DNA of 64,000 nucleotides from Flavobacteria bacterium BBFL7 (lineage in GTDB: Bacteria; Bacteroidota; Bacteroidia; Flavobacteriales; Flavobacteriaceae). A model generated the notes under the pieces. The model worked only from the letters and a program-made list of their open reading frames with translations. It made no database searches and was not told the origin of the DNA. Both the position numbers and the translations under genes were made by a program. Positions 9,775 to 18,465 of the stretch are shown here, one piece after another (the stretch's first letter is position 1; each line of letters opens with the position of its first letter). Where the stretch lies: NCBI GenBank assembly GCA_000153385.1, contig CH672374.1:1490544-1554543 (forward strand), read 5' to 3'.

Positions 9775-11124
9775 TTATACTCTTGGTTTAAAAACCAGAT
9801 TTGCATTCTTAGGCTTCAAGGTAATTAATGGATGGTAATCGATATGATCTTGAACGGTTGTAATCTCAAAACGCTCTACCATTCTTCTTATTACTAACAT
9901 CATTTCCATCATTGCAAAATTATTCCCTACACACATACGTGGTCCTGCGCCAAAAGGGAAATAAAATTCTCTATATGATTTAGCCTTTGAAGGCTCAAAT
10001 CTTGATGGGTCAAATGATTCTGGATTCTCCCATAGATCCTTACGCCTATGCATCTCGTAGAAAGACACTAACCATATACTTCCTTTTTCAATGAAAATAT
10101 CGTCACATTCATCAGCCTCTAAGGCTTCACGGTCTGTTACATAAGCTGGTGGATACAATCTTAGCGTTTCTTCCACGCATTGCTTGAGATATGGCATGGC
10201 CATCAATTGGTTCATTAGTGTTTCGTCAAGATTGGCTTTTGAAACATCTTCTCTAGCCTTTTCTATTGTTTCTGGATGATGTGCTAGTAACTGTACTGCG
10301 AAACTTAAAGCATTTGCGGTTGTTTCATGTCCTGCAATAAATAACACTAGGATTTCATCTACTAATTGGTCATCATCCATATAAGAACCATCTTCATATG
10401 TACTATGCAAAAGCATATCTAGTAAATCGCCAGGTTCATTTTTACTTCTACGACGGTTACTTATAATGGCATAAAGGATATCTCTTGCTTCATCGACCAT
10501 TTTCAAAGCATATGGTACACTATTAGTACCCGACAACCACTCTCTATCAAAGTACCACTTCATCCATGGGATACGTAGTTCTTTAATCAACATGTTTTGA
10601 GCTTGCTCTGTAATTTCCTGAAGTCTAGAAATCTTTTGCTCTAAGTTCTCTATGTCTGCAAAATCAAATAAACTTCTTGCTACAACCTTAAAAGCAAGGT
10701 CATTAAAAATGGCATAAACGTCTGTAATCTCATCTAGTTGAATGCGATCGAGCTCTTCTTTAACTACCACATCCATAGTAGCCATAAAGTTATTAATAGA
10801 CTTTTTATAAAATGCTGGCTGGATCAATTTTCTGTTTGCTCTCCACTTTTCACCATTTTCCGTCAATAACCCATGACCTATATACTTTCCTAAATCCTCT
10901 GTCTGTAAAGATGATTTATGATAATTCTTTTGATTCTTTTGGAGAATGTGCTGTGTGATTTTCTCATCACAGGTAAAGTGAATCATAAGTCCCGGCTTAG
11001 GACTTATCTTAAAGGTGTTCCCATACTTCTCAAAATTCTCTCTGTGGAATGGTAATGGATCTTTGTAAATCTGTCTGGATTTAGCAAGAAAAGTTAAAGC
11101 AGGAACCTGGGCTATTTCTCTCAT
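9775..11124 (-). CDS. Cytochrome P450
   Basis: A 449-residue haem monooxygenase. The oxygen-binding I-helix motif AGHETTANAL is near residue 270, the K-helix ExxR motif ETLRLYPP near residue 320, and the haem-ligand loop FGAGPRMCVGNNFA near residue 391 with Cys398 as thiolate ligand. No membrane anchor is visible, so it is probably soluble. Sequence style (LLTENGEKWRANRKLIQPAF) resembles the fatty-acid or CYP102/CYP4-like bacterial P450s. The ATG overlaps the ruvB stop codon (TAATG), so the gene is translated from the ruvB transcript. No ferredoxin or reductase gene is adjacent. Substrate cannot be told from sequence. Confidence 0.93.
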   Translation of the reverse strand: MREIAQVPALTFLAKSRQIYKDPLPFHRENFEKYGNTFKISPKPGLMIHFTCDEKITQHILQKNQKNYHKSSLQTEDLGKYIGHGLLTENGEKWRANRKLIQPAFYKKSINNFMATMDVVVKEELDRIQLDEITDVYAIFNDLAFKVVARSLFDFADIENLEQKISRLQEITEQAQNMLIKELRIPWMKWYFDREWLSGTNSVPYALKMVDEARDILYAIISNRRRSKNEPGDLLDMLLHSTYEDGSYMDDDQLVDEILVLFIAGHETTANALSFAVQLLAHHPETIEKAREDVSKANLDETLMNQLMAMPYLKQCVEETLRLYPPAYVTDREALEADECDDIFIEKGSIWLVSFYEMHRRKDLWENPESFDPSRFEPSKAKSYREFYFPFGAGPRMCVGNNFAMMEMMLVIRRMVERFEITTVQDHIDYHPLITLKPKNANLVFKPRV

Positions 11125-12152
11125 TACTGATCAAATAATCCACCGATTATATTTCCTTTAATCTTACCTAAATGTTGATAAGCTAACTCTGTCACCTCAC
11201 GTCCACGTGGTGTGCGCATAATAAAGCCTTGTTGAATTAAAAATGGCTCGTACACTTCTTCTATAGTCTCTGCACTTTCAGACACAGCAGTTGCAATAGT
11301 TGTTAGCCCTACCGGTCCACCTTTGAACTTATCGATTATAGTCAGTAAGATTTTATTATCCATCTCATCAAGACCATTTACATCCACATTTAAGGCTTTT
11401 AATGAATATTTAGCGATTTTAAGATCAATACTACCATTACCCTTAATTTGTGCAAAATCACGCACTCTACGCAGCAATGCATTTGCAATACGAGGAGTTC
11501 CTCTACTACGACCAGCGATTTCTATAGCGGCATCTTCATCAATAGGCACTTTTAAAATATCGGCACTACGAGTGACAATAGTAGAAAGTAATTCTGTTGA
11601 ATAATATTGTAATCTAGATTGAATTCCAAAACGGGCACGCATGGGTGCTGTAAGTAAACCAGATCTTGTAGTCGCACCTATTAAGGTGAAAGGCGCAAGA
11701 TTTATTTGAACTGTCCTAGCATTAGGACCAGTCTCAATCATGATATCAATCTTATAATCCTCCATAGCACTATATAAGTACTCTTCAACAATGGGACTTA
11801 ATCGATGTATCTCATCTATAAATAGCACATCACGCTCGTCAAGATTAGTAAGTAATCCAGCAAGATCACCAGGCTTATCCAACACAGGTCCAGAAGTCAC
11901 TTTAATACCAACTCCTAATTCATTTGCAAGAATATGAGCTAGTGTTGTTTTACCTAATCCCGGAGGACCATGAAACAAGGCATGATCGAGTGCATCATCA
12001 CGCTGATTTGCCGCTTCGACAAAAATTTTGAGATTTTCGAGCACCTGATCTTGCCCAGCAAAATCATCAAAACTTAAAGGTCTTAATGCTCTTTCCATAT
12101 CATTTTCTTCATGAGAGAAATGACTTCCAGTGGGATCTAAATGTTCGTTCAT
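11124..12152 (-). CDS. ruvB: Holliday junction branch migration helicase RuvB
   Basis: A 342-residue AAA+ motor that with RuvA drives branch migration of Holliday junctions. The Walker A motif [12 protein letters not shown] lies near residue 65 and Walker [12 protein letters not shown] near residue 110; sensor I is [18 protein letters not shown] near residue 160, and the C-terminal winged-helix domain includes [13 protein letters not shown]. Length is normal for the family. ruvA and ruvC are not in the window. A TATCTTTG box five bases before the ATG would place the transcription start at or next to the start codon. The downstream P450 overlaps by one base, forming a two-gene operon. Confidence 0.97.
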   Translation of the reverse strand: MNEHLDPTGSHFSHEENDMERALRPLSFDDFAGQDQVLENLKIFVEAANQRDDALDHALFHGPPGLGKTTLAHILANELGVGIKVTSGPVLDKPGDLAGLLTNLDERDVLFIDEIHRLSPIVEEYLYSAMEDYKIDIMIETGPNARTVQINLAPFTLIGATTRSGLLTAPMRARFGIQSRLQYYSTELLSTIVTRSADILKVPIDEDAAIEIAGRSRGTPRIANALLRRVRDFAQIKGNGSIDLKIAKYSLKALNVDVNGLDEMDNKILLTIIDKFKGGPVGLTTIATAVSESAETIEEVYEPFLIQQGFIMRTPRGREVTELAYQHLGKIKGNIIGGLFDQ

Positions 12153-12156
12153 GTAT

Positions 12157-12164
12157 CAAAGATA
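12157..12164 (-). promoter_or_regulatory. Candidate -7 promoter box of ruvB
   Basis: Minus-strand TATCTTTG is a perfect TAnnTTTG match ending five bases before the ruvB ATG. If used, the ruvB mRNA would have almost no leader. No -33 TTG is seen. Confidence 0.35.
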
Positions 12165-12207
12165 ATATTCCATCTGTTGCTTTGAGAATATAGAGGTGAT
12201 TTTATTA

Positions 12208-12223
12208 CGCTTTAGCGAAAGCG
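12208..12223. repeat. Iterated palindrome, one-mismatch copy
   Basis: CGCTTTAGCGAAAGCG differs from the unit at one position. It lies in the divergent gap between ruvB and the peroxiredoxin-like gene. Confidence 0.75.
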
Positions 12224-12266
12224 TGATAACAAAAGCTTAACCCTATTTAATATTAACTTATGACTG

Positions 12267-12809
12267 ATGAAGAATCAACAATCGTATATTGAATTAAAAA
12301 CTATGAAACCGAAAGAAATCACACCACAATTAAAAGTATCCATATTAAATCAAAGCGAATGGTCTTTAAAGGAACAAAATCCTGAAAAGTATACAATGAT
12401 AATATTTTATCGTGGATACCATTGCCCAGTATGTAAGAAGCAACTGGAAACAGTTGCAGAGAACTTATCAGAATTCAAACAAAGAGGTATTGATGTTGTA
12501 GCGATAAGCATGGACACAAAAGAAAGAGCCGAAAAATCATTAAATGAATGGAAAATAAACGGACTAGCAATAGGACATGATTTACCATTAGAGACTGCAA
12601 AAGCTTGGGGACTTTATCTATCCAAGGCCATCAGCGATAAAGAACCAGACTTATTTTCAGAACCAGCAATATTCCTAATCAAGCCAAATGGGACTTTATT
12701 CTTTGCGTCGATACAGACCATGCCATTTGCAAGACCTAAAATAACAGACCTAATTAAATCAATAGATTTTGTAGAAGATAAAAATTATCCTGCAAGAGGT
12801 GAGGCTTAA
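12267..12809 (+). CDS. Peroxiredoxin-like AhpC/TSA family protein
   Basis: A 180-residue thioredoxin-fold protein without signal peptide. The active-site region is IFYRGYHCPVCKKQLETV near residues 47-64; the first cysteine takes the peroxidatic position and a CPVC pair replaces the single cysteine of classical peroxiredoxins. The remainder (GIDVVAISMDTKERAEKS, EPAIFLIKPNGTLFFASI) follows the AhpC/TSA fold, and the family is usually annotated as peroxiredoxin-like or AhpC/TSA_2. It probably reduces peroxides or acts as a thiol oxidoreductase in the cytoplasm. It is a single gene, ended by a terminator shared with the convergent oxidase operon. Confidence 0.8.
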   Translation: MKNQQSYIELKTMKPKEITPQLKVSILNQSEWSLKEQNPEKYTMIIFYRGYHCPVCKKQLETVAENLSEFKQRGIDVVAISMDTKERAEKSLNEWKINGLAIGHDLPLETAKAWGLYLSKAISDKEPDLFSEPAIFLIKPNGTLFFASIQTMPFARPKITDLIKSIDFVEDKNYPARGEA

Positions 12810-12820
12810 TAAATAGACAT

Positions 12821-12852
12821 AAAAAAAGGCCGCTAAATAGCGGCCTTTTTTT
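12821..12852. terminator. Bidirectional Rho-independent terminator
   Basis: Perfect hairpin AGGCCGCT-AAAT-AGCGGCCT with seven A before and seven T after. It serves the peroxiredoxin-like gene on the plus strand and coxA on the minus strand. Confidence 0.92.
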
Positions 12853-12866
12853 ATTTATAATCATTA

Positions 12867-14687
12867 CTAATGATTCATTTCTTCTTCTCCATCTTGTAAT
12901 GGAATATGTTGTGGAGTATAATCCTGTCCAGGTATTACATACTCACCATTGTCATTAACTTTTGAATAGTCATATGCCCATCGATGAACGTGAGGAATAG
13001 GTCCATCCCAGTTACCATGAATGTGCTTATCACCTGTAGTCCATTCTAAGGTATTCGATTTCCAAGGATTTGCTGGCGCTTTCTTACCGTAGAAAATAGA
13101 CTTAACAAAATTGTAAACAAATATCAATTGGGCAAGAGCTGTAGCGATTGCAAAGTATGTGATCAACTGATTTGTATCTGCTAAATCGTCAAAATATGGG
13201 AAGTTAGTATTAGTATAATAACGTCGTGGTAAACCAGCCATCCCGATAAAATGCATTGGGAAAAAGACACCGTAAGCTCCTATAGCAGTTAACCAAAAGT
13301 GTGCATAACCTAAGTTTTTATTCATCATCTTATTGAACATCTTAGGGAACCAGTGATAAACTCCAGCAAATAAACCGTAAAGAGCAGATATACCCATTAC
13401 TAAGTGAAAGTGAGCCACGACAAAATATGTATCATGTACATTTATATCAAGAGTACTATCTCCTAATATAATACCCGTTAATCCACCTGTAATAAACGTA
13501 GATACTAATCCAATCGAGAATAGCATTGCTGGATTGAGTTGCAAATTACCTTTCCATAAAGTAGTAATATAATTAAAAGCTTTTACGGCTGATGGAATGG
13601 CAATCAATAGAGTTGTAAACGTAAATACTGAACCAAGGAAAGGATTCATACCTGATACAAACATATGGTGACCCCATACAATTGTAGATAAAAAGGCAAT
13701 TGCTAAAATAGAAGCAACCATCGCTCTATACCCAAAAATAGGTTTACGAGAATTAGTCGCGATAATCTCAGAAGTAATACCTAATGCAGGTAATAATACA
13801 ATATAAACTTCTGGGTGACCTAGAAACCAAAAAAGGTGTTCAAATAAAACAGGAGAACCTCCTTGGTGAGCTAATACTTCACCTTTAATATAAATATCTG
13901 ACAAGAAAAATGATGTTCCAAAACTTCTATCCATGATTAATAAAAGTGCCGCAGCAAATAATACTGGGAAAGAAACAACACCAATAATAGCCGTTACAAA
14001 AAATGCCCAAATAGTTAATGGAAGCCTAGTCATAGACATTCCTTTTGTTCGCATATTGATCACCGTTACTACATAGTTCAAAGAACCTAACAAAGAGGAA
14101 GCAATGAAGATGGCCATAGACACTAACCATAATGTCATCCCCATTCCAGATCCAGGCATTGCTTTGGCAACTGCACTTAAAGGAGGATAAATAGTCCATC
14201 CAGCTGCTGCTGGTCCTAACTCGACAAATAAAGAACTTATCATTATCGCAGATGAAAGGAAAAATAACCAATACGAAACCATGTTAAGGAATCCAGAAGC
14301 CATATCACGAGCTCCAATCTGTAGTGGTATCAGAAAGTTAGAAAACGTTCCACTTAAACCAGCTGTTAGTACAAAGAATACCATAATGGTACCATGTATA
14401 GTTACTAAAGCCAAATAGATATTAGGATCCATAACACCACCTGGTGCCCATTTTCCTAAAAGAGCTTCAAAAATTACATTAGGTTGTTCTGGATTTGCAA
14501 TCTGCATTCTCATTAATACAGACATCAAGATACCAATGGCACCCATAATAAGTCCTGTAATAAGATATTGCTTAGCAATCATCTTATGATCAGTAGAGAA
14601 AATGTATTTTGTTACAAATGTTTCTTTGTGATGGTGATGACCATCATCATGTCCATGCTCTGTTGCTGCTGCAATCACTTGTCCCAT
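12867..14687 (-). CDS. coxA: Cytochrome c oxidase subunit I
   Basis: A 606-residue integral inner-membrane haem-copper oxidase subunit with about 12 membrane segments, reducing O2 to water and pumping protons. GHPEVYIVLLPALG near residue 285 holds the cross-linked His-Tyr pair and the channel Glu of A1-type oxidases; WGHHMFVSGM supplies CuB histidines and HDTYFVVAHFHLVMG the haem ligands. A His-rich N-terminus (HGHDDGHHHHKE, residues 10-21) precedes the first membrane segment. It is last in the act-cox operon, six bases after coxB, and ends at a bidirectional terminator; no subunit III gene follows. Confidence 0.97.
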   Translation of the reverse strand: MGQVIAAATEHGHDDGHHHHKETFVTKYIFSTDHKMIAKQYLITGLIMGAIGILMSVLMRMQIANPEQPNVIFEALLGKWAPGGVMDPNIYLALVTIHGTIMVFFVLTAGLSGTFSNFLIPLQIGARDMASGFLNMVSYWLFFLSSAIMISSLFVELGPAAAGWTIYPPLSAVAKAMPGSGMGMTLWLVSMAIFIASSLLGSLNYVVTVINMRTKGMSMTRLPLTIWAFFVTAIIGVVSFPVLFAAALLLIMDRSFGTSFFLSDIYIKGEVLAHQGGSPVLFEHLFWFLGHPEVYIVLLPALGITSEIIATNSRKPIFGYRAMVASILAIAFLSTIVWGHHMFVSGMNPFLGSVFTFTTLLIAIPSAVKAFNYITTLWKGNLQLNPAMLFSIGLVSTFITGGLTGIILGDSTLDINVHDTYFVVAHFHLVMGISALYGLFAGVYHWFPKMFNKMMNKNLGYAHFWLTAIGAYGVFFPMHFIGMAGLPRRYYTNTNFPYFDDLADTNQLITYFAIATALAQLIFVYNFVKSIFYGKKAPANPWKSNTLEWTTGDKHIHGNWDGPIPHVHRWAYDYSKVNDNGEYVIPGQDYTPQHIPLQDGEEEMNH

Positions 14688-14692
14688 ATATC

Positions 14693-15769
14693 TTAATTTT
14701 CAGCGTTAGCTAAAGTTGTTTCAAAAGTTGTTTGTGTTTCTAACCACTTGTTGTAATCTTCTTCAGATTCAACTACTATCTTCATTTGCATATTGTAATG
14801 TGAAGCACCACAAATCTTGTTGCACAATAAATAGTATTCAAATTCATAAGGATCTAAAGCTACATCACCAGCAGCTTCCAGCTCTTTACTCTTCTGTCGT
14901 CTTATTTCATTAATCTTACTAACTTTTTCAGTCATAAATTCCGTAGACTTATAATCTTCAGAAGTTACTGTAGGAGTAAAACTAAATTTAGTTACCATAC
15001 CAGGCACTACATTCATTTGAGCCCTAAAATGAGGCATGTAAGCAGAGTGTAAAACATCTTGGCTACGGAAATTAAATACTACTGGTCTGTTAACTGGTAA
15101 GTGTAACTCAGTAGCAACCATATCATCTTTACCATCTGCATCGGTAGGGTCGATACCTAAGACATTAGCACCTTCAATGAAACGTACGTTTGCATCACCT
15201 AAAGTATTATCTGATCCACTATATCGAACTTTCCAACCAAATTGGTAAGCATAAACCTCTACTACTAATGGATCCTCATGCTTATCAACATCCATAATAT
15301 CATTCCATGAGAATAAGCCCCACAAAATCAACCCTGCTAACACTACAACAGGAATAGCTGTCCAAATAAACTCTAAACGATCATTATCAGCATAGAATAA
15401 AGCTTTTTGACCTTTTCTACCACGATATTTATAACTAAACCAGTGCAACAATGCTTGAGTTAAAAACTGAACTATCATTATAACAACGGTTGTTAATAAT
15501 AATAATGAATCATACTCTGATCCATGAGCTGATGCTGCATCAGGTAAGAAATAGTCTTGGTAACCTATGAAACAAGCAATCATCATTACATACATCGCTA
15601 TTACAAAATATAGCATGAATTTTCCTTGACGATCGTTATCAGCGTCGTTTGCGATTTCACCATCAGCACCATTAGCTTCAGGAGATTTACCTAGCTGAAC
15701 GATTTTTGAAATTTGCCATAAGGCAATTACAAACAAAGCAGCAATTAATATGATAAGAAATGCAGTCAT
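14693..15769 (-). CDS. coxB: Cytochrome c oxidase subunit II (CuA)
   Basis: A 358-residue protein with an N-terminal membrane segment (MTAFLIILIAALFVIALW), two further hydrophobic hairpins, and a periplasmic cupredoxin domain from about residue 170. The CuA site is formed by DVLHSAYMPHFRAQM and CNKICGASHYNMQM near residue 315, giving the C-x3-C-x3-H...M ligand pattern; it accepts electrons from cytochrome c or directly from alternative complex III. There is one extra N-terminal membrane segment relative to the simplest family members, and an acidic insert between the first two. It lies between actF (22-base gap) and coxA (5-base gap). Confidence 0.95.
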   Translation of the reverse strand: MTAFLIILIAALFVIALWQISKIVQLGKSPEANGADGEIANDADNDRQGKFMLYFVIAMYVMMIACFIGYQDYFLPDAASAHGSEYDSLLLLTTVVIMIVQFLTQALLHWFSYKYRGRKGQKALFYADNDRLEFIWTAIPVVVLAGLILWGLFSWNDIMDVDKHEDPLVVEVYAYQFGWKVRYSGSDNTLGDANVRFIEGANVLGIDPTDADGKDDMVATELHLPVNRPVVFNFRSQDVLHSAYMPHFRAQMNVVPGMVTKFSFTPTVTSEDYKSTEFMTEKVSKINEIRRQKSKELEAAGDVALDPYEFEYYLLCNKICGASHYNMQMKIVVESEEDYNKWLETQTTFETTLANAEN

Positions 15770-15791
15770 TTCAGTGTTTTTCTATAATTAA

Positions 15792-17171
15792 TTAATAGTG
15801 AAAATGTTTACTTTCTCCAATGAAAGGATCTCCCTTAGCAAGCAATGGAGCTTTTGAAATAGTATTAAATATTACAAGCAAGAAAATTCCAGCAAACAAC
15901 ATAAAAGATCCTATTTCAGGCATACCGATAAACCAAGACTCACCTACTGTAGCTGGCATTACCATTACATAAATATCAAGATAGTGACCTAATAAGATAA
16001 ATATCCCTGCAGTGATTACGAACCAATTCACTCGTTTAAAGTCGGAATTCATAAGAATTAATAACGGGAATAAGAAGTTAATTGCAACCATTCCAAAGAA
16101 CAATATGTTATAGTCTTCTATTCTTGTAATGAAATATGTTACCTCTTCTGGAATATTAGAATACCAGATCAACATAAATTGAGAGAACCATAAATATGTC
16201 CAGAATATACTGATACCAAACATAAATTTAGCTAAATCATGAATGTGTGAATCATTGATGAATTCAAGATGTCCTCTAGATTTCAAATAAATAGTCACTA
16301 ACGCAATTACAGTGATCCCACTAACAAACATACTAGCAAATACATACCAACCGAATAATGTAGAGAACCAGTGTGGATCAAAACTCATGATCCAGTCCCA
16401 AGACATAATAGATTCAGTAACAATAAAGAAAACTAAAAACATAGCAGAATGCTTGAAACCTTTCTTATACCAAACATTTCCTTCTGGCTCTTCATCTTGC
16501 TTTAATGAGAATTTACGAATATTCCATCTATATAAATTCCATCCTACTAAAAATGCTCCTGCTCTAATTAACCAAAAAGGAACATTTAAGAAACCAGTTT
16601 TTCCAGCTACTAAAGCATCATAATTTTCATGACCAACTTCGGCAACACCTGGGTTCATCCAAGTGAAGATATGATTTGCACCTAAACCTGTTGCTAGAAG
16701 TAAAAGGAACATTAGGATACCACCTACTAATAAATAACTACTGATTCCTTCCATTACTCTAAATAATCCAGGAGACCAACCAGCTTGCGCAACTTTTTGT
16801 ATAGCATAAAATGCTGTACAACCTAAAGCAATCATGAAAAAGAAGAAACAAGCTACGTAAAGTGCTGACCATGGCTTGTTAGATAATTGATGATATACAT
16901 GCTCAACATGATTTGAATCATGATCTGAAGCATGTGATTCTCCATGACCTTCAGAGGCATGAGCGTCGTCATGAACATCACCTGAAGAAACCTGATGAAC
17001 ATCTGTTGTAGCAGCACTATGTCCATCCCCATGCGAGTCATCATGTGCTAACATTTCTCTTACTGCATCTTCAGAAGCTGGTGCGCTTAAAAACCCACCA
17101 ATGGTAAGTAAAGCCCCTAATCCTATAAGGACAAATGCGAAAATTTTTAATTTACTTGAAACTTTGTACAT
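15792..17171 (-). CDS. actF: Alternative complex III subunit ActF (NrfD-like membrane quinol oxidoreductase subunit)
   Basis: A 459-residue polytopic membrane protein of the NrfD/PsrC-like type, one of the two large quinol-binding subunits of alternative complex III. About ten hydrophobic segments are visible, for example LFFGMVAINFLFPLLILM and MLFAGIFLLVIFNTIS. After the first membrane segment, residues about 35-93 form a His/Asp/Ser-rich loop (HDDSHGDGHSAA, EGHGESHASDHD), expected outside the membrane and possibly metal-binding. Order and spacing match the conserved actABCDEF operon: actE lies 21 bases upstream and coxB 22 bases downstream. The complex passes electrons from menaquinol to cytochrome c or the oxidase. 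Confidence 0.93.
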   Translation of the reverse strand: MYKVSSKLKIFAFVLIGLGALLTIGGFLSAPASEDAVREMLAHDDSHGDGHSAATTDVHQVSSGDVHDDAHASEGHGESHASDHDSNHVEHVYHQLSNKPWSALYVACFFFFMIALGCTAFYAIQKVAQAGWSPGLFRVMEGISSYLLVGGILMFLLLLATGLGANHIFTWMNPGVAEVGHENYDALVAGKTGFLNVPFWLIRAGAFLVGWNLYRWNIRKFSLKQDEEPEGNVWYKKGFKHSAMFLVFFIVTESIMSWDWIMSFDPHWFSTLFGWYVFASMFVSGITVIALVTIYLKSRGHLEFINDSHIHDLAKFMFGISIFWTYLWFSQFMLIWYSNIPEEVTYFITRIEDYNILFFGMVAINFLFPLLILMNSDFKRVNWFVITAGIFILLGHYLDIYVMVMPATVGESWFIGMPEIGSFMLFAGIFLLVIFNTISKAPLLAKGDPFIGESKHFHY

Positions 17172-17192
17172 ATAATAAAATTTCGTGGTCGA

Positions 17193-17927
17193 TTACTCGC
17201 CTTCAGTTGATGAATGATTTTCTTCTTGACTATCGTGGTCGCCATCATGAGAATCCTCATTGTGCATTTCAACACTATGCTCTTCTACAACGTGACCTTC
17301 AGTATGAGTATCTAAACTTGTAACATCTTCAACGGTAACAAATTCTTGAACATCCTGACCTTTTAAATCTCTAGTTAAAGCATCTACATGATGAGCTATT
17401 TGCCATCTTTCTTCTATTGAAGTCTGAGATGCGTAAGAACCCATATAATTAATTCCCCAATACATCACGTGATAGATCGAACCTTGAGAAATATCGCGAT
17501 CTGCATAAGATGGTACTCCTAAAATCTTTTCAGTTTTTACTAGGTGTCCTTTTCCATCTCCCTTAGTACCATGACAAATTGCACAGTATATATTATAAAG
17601 CTCTTGACCAGAGGCAAGATTTTCTTCCGTATATGGTAAAGGATTCTTTAAATCTGCTTTCGCGGAAGCGTATCCTTCATTGCTATTAGCATATTCATAT
17701 GGCAACCAACCTCTATTTACAGTTCCTTCAACAGGTAGTTGAGCTTCTACATTTCCTTCAAATATATCACCTTCCTGATAGGTTTCATAACCTACAGATT
17801 CATACATATTTGGAAAATATTGTACACTTCTATCCGACTTAGCATCTACTGCATTACTATCCCCACCACATGATACAATCACAAGTGAAGCAAAGGCGTA
17901 AATGAATGTTTGAAAATATCTATTCAT
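17193..17927 (-). CDS. actE: Alternative complex III subunit ActE, monohaem cytochrome c lipoprotein
   Basis: A 244-residue secreted lipoprotein. The N-terminus ends in a lipobox (LVIVSCGG, Cys at about residue 20), and a single c-type haem motif CAICHGTKGDGKG is near residue 116, with HVMYWGINYMGSY supplying a distal Met. The C-terminal 35 residues are strongly His- and acid-rich (HVVEEHSVEMHNEDSHDGDH). A degenerate copy of the genomic palindrome lies inside the gene and encodes the segment ASAKA near residue 90. The ATG overlaps the actD stop codon by one base. It is the electron-carrying exit subunit of alternative complex III. Confidence 0.93.
   Translation of the reverse strand: MNRYFQTFIYAFASLVIVSCGGDSNAVDAKSDRSVQYFPNMYESVGYETYQEGDIFEGNVEAQLPVEGTVNRGWLPYEYANSNEGYASAKADLKNPLPYTEENLASGQELYNIYCAICHGTKGDGKGHLVKTEKILGVPSYADRDISQGSIYHVMYWGINYMGSYASQTSIEERWQIAHHVDALTRDLKGQDVQEFVTVEDVTSLDTHTEGHVVEEHSVEMHNEDSHDGDHDSQEENHSSTEGE
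17655..17670. repeat. Iterated palindrome, degenerate copy inside actE
   Basis: TGCTTTCGCGGAAGCG, two differences from the unit; encodes ASAKA in ActE. Confidence 0.7.
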
Positions 17928-18460
17928 TAGTGTGCGTCTTTGTCAATTATTTTAATCTCTACAGCTCCTGTGTCGTGTAGAAACTTACTCATCTCTTCAA
18001 TATCCTTTCCAGAAGCGTCAATTTCCATAAGAAAATGATCATCTGTTGTACGTACATCTGGATTCTCAGCAGACTTGAAAGGCCATAATCTACTTCTTAA
18101 ATAAAAAGTGATAACCATTAAGTGAGCAGCAAAGAATACTGTTAATTCAAACATAATTGGCACAAAAGCAGGCATGTTTTCTAAATAAGAAAAACTAGGC
18201 TTTCCACCTATATTCTGTGGCCAGTCTTGAATCATTATGTAATTCATCATAACAGTCGCAACTGTTAATCCGACTAACCCATATAGAAATGCGTTAATAG
18301 CTAAACGAGTATCTGCGATACCCATAGCTTTCTCTAATCCGTGCACAGGAAAAGGTGTAAAAACCTCTTCAATGTGATAATGCTTTTCTCTGACTTGTTT
18401 TACTGCACCGAGTAAAACATCATCATCAGTATAAAGAGCGTGTATAGTTTTATCTGACAT
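17927..18460 (-). CDS. actD: Alternative complex III subunit ActD (DUF3341)
   Basis: A 177-residue protein with a cytoplasmic N-terminal domain (IHALYTDDDVLLGAVKQVRE) and two membrane segments (LYGLVGLTVATVMMNYIM and MFELTVFFAAHLMVITFY) joined by the conserved WPQNIGGKPSF loop. This is the standard ActD layout; the subunit has no cofactor and stabilises the quinol module. It lies five bases after actC and overlaps actE by one base (TAATG). Confidence 0.93.
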   Translation of the reverse strand: MSDKTIHALYTDDDVLLGAVKQVREKHYHIEEVFTPFPVHGLEKAMGIADTRLAINAFLYGLVGLTVATVMMNYIMIQDWPQNIGGKPSFSYLENMPAFVPIMFELTVFFAAHLMVITFYLRSRLWPFKSAENPDVRTTDDHFLMEIDASGKDIEEMSKFLHDTGAVEIKIIDKDAH

Positions 18461-18465
18461 AATTA

